Source: Dolomedes plantarius
Taxonomy: Eukaryota; Arthropoda; Arachnida; Araneae; Dolomedidae
DNA: 64,000 nt
Assembly: GCA_907164885.2 (NCBI GenBank)
Contig: OU015493.1
Location: 122,214,693-122,278,692, forward strand
Direction: 5' to 3'
Shown: positions 53,150 to 63,455 of the stretch, one piece after another
How the letters are laid out: each line of letters opens with the position of its first letter
Position numbering within the stretch: position 1 is the first letter of the stretch
The notes under the pieces: generated by a model
Told to the model about the DNA's origin: nothing
Databases searched by the model: none
What the model saw: only the letters and a program-made list of their open reading frames with translations
Translations under genes and position numbers: made by a program

Positions 53150-53475
53150 CAAAAGTAGCCTAGTGATGGCGAGGTGGCTTTCGGTAGTGAGTGTGTTCGG
53201 ATGGAATCCCGACAAACTCCATTAAATACACTGATGTCTAGGCCGGATATGGGCACGTTAAATCCGTAGACTGGAAAGTCCTTCTTTGAGGTCAGTGGGT
53301 GGGGAAGGTACAATCCACCCAGATGTCCCCCCTGGGGGTGATCGGTCAAAATGGAGGTGGCAACTGGCTAAGTCGGATTCCGACCCTTGTGGGGCCATTA
53401 TAAACCGGAGCCGCACCCCTCTGTCCTCAAGTCTGTATGGACCTGGTCCGAAATAAATTCCGGCCAGGGGTCATA
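53150..53475 (+). repeat. tRNA-derived SINE (GGATGGAATCCCG family), longer copy
   Basis: TAGCCTAGTGATGGCGAGG (53156 on) is a good box A and GTTCGGATGGAATCCCG (53204 on) carries the box B. The head is followed by a long GC-rich body (CCACCCAGATGTCCC, GTGGGGCCATTATAAACCGG, ATTCCGGCCAGGGGTC). It shares the ATGGAATCCCG core and general layout with 29446-29630. Confidence 0.7.
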
Positions 53476-53767
53476 AGTAGCAACAACATATTTTGTTACA
53501 TTCAAGGTTTCAAAAGACCTTTTCAGGAGAAAACATAAGTTCATGAACTTGTACTTTTTTAGAAGGAAAAAACACGAACTGCCATACATAAAACTGTTTG
53601 AAGCATTGACTAATAGAACATTCTACCCTAAAGAAATTTTATAATGCTTATGCAGCAACTTGTGATATAACAACAACAAACAAAAAAAAAGATAAATTAA
53701 CCACAAATAAGGAAACCTAAATTTCTGTTCAGTAAAATTTTTTGGGGAATATTTTGGATATATCAAG

Positions 53768-53937
53768 TTTTTAAAGTAGGATAACGTTCCTCTATAACAG
53801 TCCTCCGGAAAGTAAAATTTCAGATGTCCTGCGTCAAGAGTTATAATTTTGGCAGCGTGCCAAACCCAGTCTGTATAGCTTGGGCAAGCAGTAAACAGTT
53901 AAACAGAAAAGTACCAAAATGCGTTAAAATTTTGACA

Positions 53938-53985
<48 letters not shown>

Positions 53986-54584
53986 TATAAGACAAAGTTG
54001 AAAGTGAAAAACCAGTATAAACTCTAAAACTACTTGCAGCCAGGAACAACAAACATGGAATGATAAGAATTAAATAGGTTTTAAACGGCATCTCTTCATC
54101 AGCGGTGTCGATACTGTCTAAAAACCAATGGATTGTTTCTGATAAGTATGATCTATCAATAAACATATTTAGACACCGTACAATCCATAAGAAACAGAAG
54201 AATTGAATAAATAGTTGCTTAATCATAGAAGACCAAGCCTGGCACTAGACAAAGTGGAAGTTAAGAGTAGGAAACCGCAAGAAGACTGACGTCAGAAACC
54301 TTGCAACCATGGAGCTAATGAAAATACAGAAGCAGACTTACTATGGAGACTGTGTTATAGGACTAATAACCTAATTTAAATTAGTGTGTTATTATTACTT
54401 AGAGTAATATATTATTATTTATTATTTAATATTATTTTTACTAAAGAATTTAATTATTATTACTTAATATTAATTTTTTGTTGTTATTTTTACTAATTAT
54501 TCTTATTTTATTGTAGTACTAATTAATTGCAACAGAACAAGCTATTCATTAAATCTAAAACAACCAATTATGTGCTTGGAAAGA

Positions 54585-54616
<32 letters not shown>

Positions 54617-54740
54617 GCATATATACATAACACATACATGCATATATACATGCAAAAGAAGTAAGTAACGATAAGTAATCCTACGTTAATAACCCAAGGT
54701 AGTTTCGTTAGAAGAGACTACCTGAATTTTTTTTCAGTTT
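53768..54740. repeat. dispersed repeat with central (TA)n, copy 2, interrupted
   Basis: The left half (CCAAACCCAGTCTGTATAGC, GGGCAAGCAGTAAACAGTT) and right half (AAGTAACGATAAGTAATCCT, AGAGACTACCTGAA) match 14318-14672. Between them are (TA)n at 53940-53981, the ~210-bp repeat at 53988-54196, unique AT-rich DNA and (TA)n at 54583-54609. Confidence 0.8.
53988..54196. repeat. ~210-bp dispersed repeat, copy 2
   Basis: Matches 12902-13112 from AGACAAAGTTGAAAGTGAAA to ACACCGTACAATCCATAAGA. Again it follows a (TA)n tract. Confidence 0.85.
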
Positions 54741-55534
54741 GAATAATGGCAAATTTAATAATGTTTTAGTATTTTGATCGAGGAATATCTGTCTGGAGAG
54801 GATTTTCTATGAAGAGTTATTTTCACATTCACGTAACGTATTTAGAAAACGAAGAAGAAAAAAAATGCCCACGTTCTTGTAGATCTGCGAGAGTAGAATA
54901 TCGAAATCTGGGTTGGAATAGCCACAGCACTATACGAAAGTCACTCTGTAAAGTACCAAACCACGGATTGGCTCTGTTCCATAAAATTAATATGCTGAAT
55001 TGCTAGACCAAGGTAAGGAGAACTAGCCATGGAAATAGTGAGAATTGTATTCTGAATCATAAATTCTGTATGATTTTTTGCTTGATTTTGTTTGAAGACA
55101 TGCGTGCAAACGTGTTTATAGATGGAAGGGTGGGAACTATTCAATTTTCTGATTTCATACTCAGAGAGGGCTTGAACAGGGAGAAAGTAATAACTGTTAA
55201 GTCACTAAGTTCCATAAGAGGCAATATCATGGAAGTATTACTAACAGATTAGTCATTCTAGAGGAAATTAGCACCTTACGCTCTTGAATTATCTTTGAAA
55301 CTACGGAAAGGAGAGGGGCCAATCAGCAAAGCTTTACTGAACACTGGGAACACTGATTTATTAATTTTGGGGATGAGAATATTCACATACGCAGTTACGG
55401 CAAGGTCATGTACTGGAATATATTTTCTGTACTTTTTCCAGCATGTAACATGAATAAAAGTAATTTTTTCCTACTAAGTCTAAAGCAAAGAAGCTGTTTT
55501 GATCCCATGTATCACAAATAAGGCGTTGCTTTAT

Positions 55535-55622
55535 TACGCCCATCTGCCTGGTTCAGAACTCGAAACCAATTCTCTAATCGTCAAGGCCAAGGTATTCTAC
55601 CCGCTGAACTATCCCAGCGATG
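55535..55622 (-). repeat. tRNA-derived SINE head or tRNA relic
   Basis: On the minus strand, GGGATAGTTCAGCGGGTAGA (55596-55615) is a clear box A/D-arm and GGTTTCGAGTTCTGAACC (55550-55567) spans the T-arm with box B. The ends do not form a proper acceptor stem. Confidence 0.65.
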
Positions 55623-55624
55623 TC

Positions 55625-57325
55625 AGAAAATTTGCTTTTTGGATTTACTTCCTCTCAACATTTATTTAGGACCTCATCTCAAAGAAACAATGGGCAAATG
55701 TGACAGTTTTGAATATATTTGGAATGAAGAGCGAGAAAAATTTCTCAACTGCATTTATGACAATTCTTTTTCTATAAACATTGAGGTTTGATCTAAAACC
55801 TAAAGCATGTTCCCCATTAATAATTGACATTTGGGTAGGGCAGTGTTTTCTGGTGCTGTCTGATATTAGAAAAATCAGAAATTTTATGCTTCAGAAATTT
55901 TATGATACGTGATAAAAGCATTTCTCTGATAATGTGAGATCCTATTTCACTATAAGGAAAAATTTATACCTTAGTATCTATAACAAAATTTTTGAAGAGA
56001 GAGATCTAATTGTATTCCGTAGAAATGCATTTATTTATATTTTAGACATGGTACTTAAGCTCGAAATAATTTGAAATATTTATTCATCATGATTTAGAAA
56101 TGTTTATATCTATGTTACAACATAAATTTAAACTTAAAACTTCCCGCGAACATGTGACTTGATTTCATAAAGTCCTCTTACAATCATAAAAAGAAAATCG
56201 GGAAAGATGATAACTACCCACGAGAAAAACATTTTACATGAATAGAAAGAAACGTGTAATACATTAATAGCCTTAAAAAGGTAATAAATGAGTTATGTGA
56301 ATAATTCATGCCATAATGTCTCAAAGGCATATTTTTCGCCCCGCCTAATAAAGGAGAAATTATTCTGATATAGACTGAACAATATAATTTGTAATGCATT
56401 TTATTTCTTTTCCATGGCATATATTTTTTTCCTAATATATATTATTCTGTTTATCACGTAATATACTATTTTCATAAATAAAATTTCATTGCTGTATTCC
56501 CATTTTTCTAACAGTTACGTTACTTTTGCAAATTCCAAAAAAAATTTTTTGCTCGGTGGTTTTAGACTATTTTTCCTGTTGGGATCATAAATCCATTATC
56601 TTTGGAAAAATCTTCCTTTGTTCTCCAAATTTCCTTTTAGCTATTTCGTATATGCATTCAAACAAAAAGTTTTCTACCAGCGTCGTATTTCTGATTTCGG
56701 TCGTACTTCTATGCCAAATGAAAATGAAACGCAGAGGACGGCAAATATAAAAAGGGAAAAAATCATGGTTTTGAAATATTTGTACCTCACTTTTTTTTCC
56801 GTTGGAGCTCTTTTTTAGAACAAAAAAGACAAAAATGTGAGCAACGAATGTCAAGAAAATGTGACGCTCTTAGTCTCGCTTCATCCCTTTGCCTTTTTGT
56901 ATACACATTTTCATTCAGATTTTTTTTAACGCTGTGCATCACGCGGCCTTTTCTCTTCTTTTAATAAAATAACACAAAAAAGGCAAAAGGAAAACCTCGG
57001 GGAAGAAGTGGAAAGTTAGAAAGGAAAACAAACAATCCACTATTTCTTTCGGCAAGCAGAAAATTTCTTTTTTTCCCCCCTTTTTTTTTGCGACACAACT
57101 TTATGACGGCATCTAAGTTTTTACAACTTGCGTTCATTTTAGGCTAAAACTACAAAGCTATATAAGGAATGGAGTAGGGGTGTTGGCTTCTTTTGCTGAT
57201 TTACGACTGTATAAACCAATGCTTGAAAAGTCATATACTCTATTAATAGCTTCGAGAGCAAGGAATCAGGAAAAGGTCCCCACAATACTTTTCCTGAAAA
57301 ATATATGTATATTGCGATACTACAA
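55625..57325. other. AT-rich spacer, nothing recognised
   Basis: No supported gene or element. Overlapping frames at 56526-56854 lack motifs. Confidence 0.45.
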
Positions 57326-57330
57326 GGTGT

Positions 57331-57645
57331 GACCATTAATTTCCAGGACTGGTCTAATAACTCCAGAAAATATTACATGAAATATGTACCCACTTAATAT
57401 GTTTCAACGTAACTCCCACCTGCCGTAATGCACTTCTTTACTCGGCTGTATAAGTTTCGGAAACAACTTTTAAAGTCCTCTTTCAGAATGCTCTTTAATG
57501 TGGACGTCACCGTTTTCTTGATGGCTTCGACATCCTCAAATCTTGTTCCCTTCAGCAAATCTTTTAGTTTTGAAAACAATAAACCTAACTTATCCAATAT
57601 GGCTAAATTTGCATTGAGGATAAACATCCCAACATTTTTCAACTA
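57331..57645 (-). mobile_element. mariner element, 3' fragment
   Basis: It starts at a likely terminal repeat (CAAGGTGTGACCATTAATTT, 57333 on) and includes the transposase C-terminus on the minus strand. It is truncated at about 57645, where a SINE-like segment begins. Confidence 0.75.
57394..57642 (-). pseudogene. mariner transposase C-terminal fragment
   Basis: The 82-codon frame contains LLFSKLKDLLKGTRFEDVEA, KKTVTSTLKSILKEDFKSCF, and ends VKKCITAGGSYVETY. This is the C-terminal layout of DD34D mariner transposases after the final catalytic Asp (FLFPKLK, then F-x-x-x-x-x-I, IPKKDF, W/Y-x-x-R-x-x-KCI-x-x-GGxYFE). The catalytic residues lie upstream and are gone or unrecognisable. The first ~20 codons do not match and may be shifted. 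Confidence 0.8.
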
Positions 57646-57678
57646 GACTAGCATCTTTCAATGAAGGTTGATTGGCTA

Positions 57679-57835
57679 TGGTCAACTTTTGCCACACATG
57701 GGGTAATTAGACCGGGATCTACATTTTAAAGCCGATTCTTAACGGCTACAAATATCCATTCCAACGCTGGGACTTGAAAGAAGAGGCTCTGAACTGAATG
57801 CTAGCGCCCTAGCTATTCGGCCACCACCCGTCCAA
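57679..57835 (-). repeat. tRNA-Ser/Leu-like SINE
   Basis: On the minus strand GGTGGCCGAATAGCTAGGGC (57804-57825) resembles the 5' half of a class II tRNA, and CTTTCAAGTCCC (57769-57780) is the box B. The body continues TTTGTAGCCGTTAAGAATCG and ends AAAAGTTGACC, shared with 17263-17332. Confidence 0.7.
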
Positions 57836-57839
57836 TACA

Positions 57840-59215
57840 GTGAGGAAACTTACTGATAAGCTTGATTACCTAAATACCAAAGAGAGAAATCAGCAAGAGT
57901 TTAGCAATTTTGGGAAGAAATGGGGAAACACAAATAAGCAAAACGGAAAATAAGTTGTTAATACTGTTTTAAGTGCATATATAAGGCTCATGATTGTTAT
58001 ATGTACAAAAATAATTATTGAAAAAATGCAATGGCCCTACGTCCTCATAAAAAGAACTTTCAAATGACTCTCTACTATAAGGAACTTTCATTGCTAATCA
58101 TTGAATCCCTTATAGTAAGAGAAAATCAGTTGTGGCAATAAATCAACCTTTAAAATATTAATAATAATAATACTAATATTTTGACCGCGAGGATTGCAAT
58201 TCATTCTCTTCTACTGAAATTTTTCAGATGTAGTAAACGAAAATATATCAAAAAAGTGATGAAAAAAATTACAAGAACAGAAAAATTGGCTGTTCTGATC
58301 ACTCCATCCGACACATTAAAAAATGACTATTACATACTTGCTTTACATACTTGTTAAATTAACCTTTCCGACAATCAAATAGAATTTACTAAGGGCAGTC
58401 TCATATTGTGTACAATACTTTTAAAGAGTATTTTGTCTATGTGTTTCTATTCCTGATCTGTGGGTTAGCAGATATGTACAATCAATCATCAGGATATGCT
58501 TGAACAGCATGGCCTGTATTTTTCCCTCATTAGTTCTCTCTACGATAGAACAGTTTAAAACTTTATCCTCAAATTTGATCGGAATCACACCCCGATATCA
58601 TAGACTAATCAGGGGTAATCTCACGACCATAGTATCAAAAATTAACCCCACTTCATACCTCAACACTCTTATTGCGTCACTACATTTCTAGCTGTAACAT
58701 TTGCGATACATTGGTCTGGCTAAGCAGAGACATTGGACTTGATGTCCCCACATGGATCTAAATATCTTTCAACGAAGCATCGAACAGGTCTGTAAACTGA
58801 GGTATGGAAGGGGGGAAATATTGCCCCATCTCACATGTACAAAACAATATTTTGACTTCTATTTTTATGTAATTGGACAGAACAGACTGGAACAATACTT
58901 TCTTCTGTAATAAAAAGATTTCGTTTGAGTATCCCCGACAGGCTCCTGCGTTAAGTCTATAAAAGCAGGACTACTCAGAATTTTGTTGTTTTAAGATCCA
59001 TTTAATTTAACTTTTCAAATTTTGATTTTCATTCGTCGGACTGACAGATCTATAATCTAATTTGTACTAGAAATAATTTTTAAAAAATAATTGTTTGAAA
59101 TTAATTTTTTCCTCTTTTTGCCGAACAGAAGTCTTAAAACACTCTTCTTCAGTACTAGCGAATGCAAAAGAAATATTTGACCCAATTTCATGAAATGGAG
59201 AAAACTTAAATTATC
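57840..59215. other. AT-rich spacer, nothing recognised
   Basis: No supported gene. It may include the decayed left half of the hAT relic, whose left terminus I could not find. Confidence 0.45.
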
Positions 59216-59221
59216 CTCTTT

Positions 59222-59637
59222 CTATAGGCTTCAAATTGATAACTTAAAAACAGAAATGGTTGAACTTCACAACAGTGTTGTACGGAGGAATAAATTTGCA
59301 GAACTAAACGTAAACTTAGAAAAAAAAATTACAAGATATGGAAAATTGTGACGAATATATTTTAACAACAAGCACTTAAAATATTATTTTAACTGAATGG
59401 AACTCGTTATCTAATTTGCTAATGTCGACGAAAAACTTAACAAGAGCTCCTTTGACAATGTTTGGGTCAACCTACGTTTGCGAACAGATGTTTTCGACAA
59501 TGAATTTTATTAAAAGTGAGAATATAAATCGCCTCGGCATCGACTTGTCCGCTGAGTGTGTACGATTAAAAGTTACAAATATCGAACCACGTATAAATAA
59601 ATTATGGTCCGAAAGACAACAACAAGTGTCACATTAA
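59222..59637 (+). pseudogene. hAT transposase C-terminal remnant
   Basis: The first block (about 59227-59350) reads LQIDNLKTEMVELHNSVVRR, corresponding to the E-L-I-D-L-Q segment before the hAT dimerisation domain. The second, in the frame opened at 59416, reads MFGSTYVCEQMFSTMNFIKS (59458 on), then VRLKVTNIEPRINKLWSERQ, and stops at 59637. F/Y-G-S-T-Y-x-C-E-Q-x-F-S-x-M is the hallmark of hAT dimerisation domains, including host ZBED and GTF2IRD2-type derivatives. The catalytic and zinc-finger parts are missing and the two blocks are separated by a stop. Confidence 0.82.
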
Positions 59638-59727
59638 GTTCGATCATTTTTGTACTTATTTTCTTCCTGATATTGATAGTTTTAAACAAATCATAATAAA
59701 AAGTTAAATTTGTTTTTTCTTTAAATA

Positions 59728-61027
59728 CAGAGGCTGTTCGCACATTTTTTAGACGATTTTGGTAAGCGGTAATTAAAAAACGTTTGCTGCAAAAGAAATA
59801 ATTGCAATTGAACTATGTTTTTAAAAGTCAAAATTATCATCTGCGGCTTGAAAGTTTTGTTTTTATTGAAAATGGCATTTTTAACAAAGCAGTGGTTCGA
59901 AGGCTGCATTTATGCTCTTTCCGAAGAGAAATATGCATACTCCGTTATCCAAAAACGATGTGAGAGTCATGGTTTTGTGATATCTAAAGCGTCGATAGGT
60001 AATATCGTCAACAAGAAAGGAATAAACGTCAAATTGGAGCCTCAAGTGGGACAAAAATTCCAAACAAGTATCCAAGGAAAAAACGGACATCTTCGACTAT
60101 TGCAAAGGTATGTTGTTTAATGTTAAAAGAAAATCCCCCTAGTCAAAGGACTGTTGCAAAATCATTAAAATGCTCGGTGTCCACTGTAAACAAAATCATA
60201 AACGTTGATTTAAATCTTAAGAAAGCGAAAAAACACAATGTGCATCGTCTTCTTCCAAATCATATCGCTGAACGCAGGACACGCTGCAGAATTCTATATG
60301 AAAAACACTTATCCAAAGAAAAATGGAAAACAATTGTCACAATAGATGAATCATGGGTGTATTTAAATGATTGCAACAAAAAAAGAGCCATTTATTATCA
60401 TAAAAGGGGAGAAATAAATTTAAGTACGTGGTTCAAAGAATCGAAAGAAAGATTTTCTAAGGGATTCTTGATTCTTGCTGGTTTTTCTTATAATGGCAAG
60501 TTAAAAATAAAGAGAGTGGAAAAAAATGTCGAGATTAACTCCAAATACTATCAGAAACATATTTTATGGCCAATTTTTCTGAATGAAATACCATCGCTTT
60601 ACCCACAGTGCCATCAATCTGTGAGACTCCATCAGGACAAAGCTAGCAGTCACACATCAAAGTCCACTGTAAATTTCCTAAAAGAAATGGAACAAAAAAC
60701 TGGTATCAGGGCCATACCCTTCACTGATATCCCTACTAAATCTCCCGATGTATCACCTATGGATTTTTGTGCTTTCGGACATTTAAAATCTGCATTATCC
60801 AACGTCGTCCGAAAACCCTTACAGGACTCTGGAAAGCTGTTCAGGAGGAATGGGATAGAATACCTCTTCTGACACTTCAAAAGGCATTATTATCCTGGAA
60901 ATTGCGGTGCCGAAAGATAGTTCAGAATAAGGGATGTCAAATAGAACATTTAAAACACAAGAATTTTATGTAATTTAGTTTTGTGAATACAATATACATC
61001 GTCTAAAAAATGTGTGAACAGCCTCTG
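59728..61027 (+). mobile_element. DD41D (rosa-type) mariner-like element
   Basis: CAGAGGCTGTTCGCACATTT at 59728 pairs with the inverted right end (AAATGTGTGAACAGCCTCTG) ending at 61027. TA flanks both (59726-59727, 61028-61029). It is 1.3 kb with one plus-strand transposase in three frames, inserted in the 3' untranslated part of a hAT relic. Confidence 0.95.
59872..60973 (+). pseudogene. DD41D mariner-like transposase, two frameshifts
   Basis: It starts at ATG 59872 (MAFLTKQWFEGCIYALSEEK). The first frame covers helix-turn-helix 1 (VIQKRCESHGFVISKASIGN) and slips by one base near 60055-60075. The second frame gives TSSTIAKVCCLMLKENPPSQ and helix-turn-helix 2 (RTVAKSLKCSVSTVNKIINV), then Asp in IVTIDESWVY, Asp in RLHQDKASSHT, and a third Asp in SPDVSPMDFCAF, with 41 residues between the last two by count. 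This is the DD41D signature of rosa-type elements. A second slip near 60800 moves the C-terminus (LTGLWKAVQEEWDRIPLLTL, ending KHKNFM at 60973) to a third frame. About 365 residues when read across the frames. Lesions are few, so the copy is fairly young. Confidence 0.9.
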
Positions 61028-61748
61028 TATATATCGTATATTTTTTTTAATTTCCGAAGGTCTTCCAAAGACCGAAAAAAAAATTTAAGTGACACGCGGT
61101 TTTAATTTCTACGGTTTCAAGACATTTTTTGACACGCGTTAGAAAAAGGTTCGCCATCCCTGAACTAGGTGATGCGAGGCCATTGTTCATATTAGTGTTT
61201 GTCTGTCATTGTTATGATTTAAGGGGTCTCAGGGGTTTTAAACTTTCAAAAAATCGAATTTTTTTTTTGTATGTATTCTTTTTCTGCATTTAATTCTCAA
61301 TCTATTGAAAAAAAACCGCATTGAAAAATTCCAAATAGAACGCGAGTTATATACCAAACAATCTTCATATACACGACGTATCTGGTGTTTGTTTACGTTT
61401 TGGGATATCAGCTGGCGCCAGACACGTCATCTGACTTGCTGACATCAGTTTGTTTTGATATCGAAATTGTTCAGAATAAAGTTGCAAAGAGCTCGAAACG
61501 TTAACTCAGTGAATTATTTATTTTCCCTTTTTGTCAGAGAAGAAGAAAACTATGATAGTAACTGATACTTCTACTTTGTTTTGAAGACAACTAGCGAGAA
61601 TCACGTTGTGCGAATTCTTTAGTACATGTGTTCTCTTTACTTTCAAATTACTGAGTCATTTTTTTGATTTTTTATCAGGTATTTGTTACTGATTATTATT
61701 TCAATTTATTTTACTTAAGTTTTAAAAGGAAACTTGCCTTGATTTTCA

Positions 61749-63455
61749 ATGGGGAAAGCATATAATCGCTCAGTTGGCTATAGAAGTAAAAAGCGAAAAT
61801 ATCATGGCCACAAATGTGAATCGGTGTTTCAGGGGAAATCAGCCTCTGCTAAAAAGCTGAAAATTGAAAACAGCTCATTTTCAGAAATGCCAGATCATCT
61901 AAATTCTGGTTTATTGCAAGGTTATAGAATAATTGAAATAGGAATATTATTCAATGAACTGAGTAACTTTTTATGCTGTAAAGTGTGTCATTCGAAAATC
62001 AAATTCATTGAAGGATCAGTTCGCGGTTCTGCGTCTGTTTTTACGGTGAAATGTGATATGTGTGAAGACTCGAAAACCATAAACAGCTGCCCAATGGTTG
62101 GTTTTAGGAAAAATATTCCAGAAGTTAACCAGCGTTTGATATATAGTATGCGGTGCATTGGTAAAGGTTTGTCTGGTCTTCAAACTTTTTGTTCTGTTAT
62201 GGATATGCCACCACCAGTTACACAAAAATGCTACGATAATGCTGTGAAGAAAATTGCTTCTGCTACTAAAACCGTTGCTGAAGAATCTATGAAGATAGCT
62301 GCAGGTGAGGAAGAAGTATTAACTGGAAGTTCTGACATCTGCGTGAGTGGTGACGGGTCTTGGAAGACCCGTGGCCATACTTCAAAAATTGGAGTGTGCA
62401 GTGTCATTGGGGTAGAGAGCGGAAAAATTATTGATGTAGAAGTGCTTTCTTCTTTCTGCAAAGCTTGCGAAAATGCTGCATCTGATATTGAGCATAATTG
62501 TAAAAAAAATCATTCTGGAAGTGCTGGAATTATGGAAGTGATTGGAATGACGAGAATATTTCAGCGCTCAGAATGCAACAGAAAAGTTCGGTACACAAAG
62601 TACCTAGGTGATGGTGATACTAAAACTTTTAATGAAATTACCAAAGCTAAACCCTACGAGTGTGATATTGAAAAACTGGAATGCATAGGTCATGTTCAGA
62701 AACGAATGGGCAATCGCTTGCGAAGACTTAAACAGCAGATGCGCGGGGAGAAATTGTCTGACGGAAAACCACTTAGTGGTAAAGGGCGTTTAACAGACAA
62801 GTTAATTGATAAGTTAACTGTCTACTATGGAAACGCCATACGGTCCAATACGCATTCTCTGCGCAGTATGAGAGAAGCAGTATGGGCAACATATTGCCAC
62901 ATGTGCTCCACAGACGATGAACCCATGCACATGTTCTGCCCGAAAGGTGAGATGTCTTGGTGCAAGTACCAAAAACATGTTGCAAGTGCCAGTAATCAGT
63001 CAGCATATCACCATATCCCTTCTGTACCTCTTCCAGTTATGAAAATCATTAAAAAGATATATACTGATTTATCATCACCAGATTTGTTGCAACGGTGCTT
63101 GAGCGGCAAAACTCAAAACTCGAATGAGTCGTTCAACTCGGTGATTTGGACATTTTGCCCCAAGACTTCTGGTTGTGGGAGAACTGTTGCAGAATCTTCT
63201 GTCTATGAAGCTGTGATAGCCTTCAATGAGGGTAGTGCTGGCCGCCTTAATACCCTAAAGGAAATGGGCATGAATTGTGGCATTTATGCAACGACAGCAG
63301 CTGTGAAATCCGACGTAGCGAGAGTGAAAACTGCTGAGAAACGAGCGGATCTTTGCACTTTACAGGCTAGACGAGCTAAACGTAGGAAAAACAAACAAAA
63401 AAATGAAAATTTAGAGTTAGCTGAAGGCAGTTGTTACATACCTGGAGGATTTTAA
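61749..63455 (+). CDS. intact 568-residue Mutator-like-domain transposase
   Basis: The longest intact gene of the window, a single exon of 568 codons from ATG 61749 (context TCAATGG) to TAA. The N-terminus is basic (residues 1-40). A zinc-ribbon-like pair C77-x2-C80 and C102-x2-C105 follows. The probable catalytic core has D202 in VSGDGSWKTRG, D288 in YLGDGDTKTF, then CIGHVQKRMGNRLRRLK (312-328) and E460 in KTQNSNESFN. A Lys/Arg-rich tail (540-552) could be a nuclear signal. This layout matches, from memory, the uncharacterised arthropod and cnidarian proteins listed as 'Mutator-like transposase domain'. The acidic triad is inferred from motif conservation, not shown. No stop, frameshift or intron is apparent, unlike every other transposase here. 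Alternative: a domesticated host gene. Confidence 0.8.
   Translation: MGKAYNRSVGYRSKKRKYHGHKCESVFQGKSASAKKLKIENSSFSEMPDHLNSGLLQGYRIIEIGILFNELSNFLCCKVCHSKIKFIEGSVRGSASVFTVKCDMCEDSKTINSCPMVGFRKNIPEVNQRLIYSMRCIGKGLSGLQTFCSVMDMPPPVTQKCYDNAVKKIASATKTVAEESMKIAAGEEEVLTGSSDICVSGDGSWKTRGHTSKIGVCSVIGVESGKIIDVEVLSSFCKACENAASDIEHNCKKNHSGSAGIMEVIGMTRIFQRSECNRKVRYTKYLGDGDTKTFNEITKAKPYECDIEKLECIGHVQKRMGNRLRRLKQQMRGEKLSDGKPLSGKGRLTDKLIDKLTVYYGNAIRSNTHSLRSMREAVWATYCHMCSTDDEPMHMFCPKGEMSWCKYQKHVASASNQSAYHHIPSVPLPVMKIIKKIYTDLSSPDLLQRCLSGKTQNSNESFNSVIWTFCPKTSGCGRTVAESSVYEAVIAFNEGSAGRLNTLKEMGMNCGIYATTAAVKSDVARVKTAEKRADLCTLQARRAKRRKNKQKNENLELAEGSCYIPGGF

Larger units (their letters stand above)
59220..61161 (+). 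mobile_element. hAT relic (right half), split by a mariner-like insertion
   Basis: Transposase C-terminal remnants at 59222-59637 are followed by non-coding DNA, then, after the 59728-61027 insert, by GACACGCGTTAGAAAAAGG and the right terminus GGTTCGCCATCCCTG ending at 61161. The candidate 8-bp target sequence is AACTAGGT (61162-61169). The left end was not located, so the start given is that of recognisable coding remains. Confidence 0.7.
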
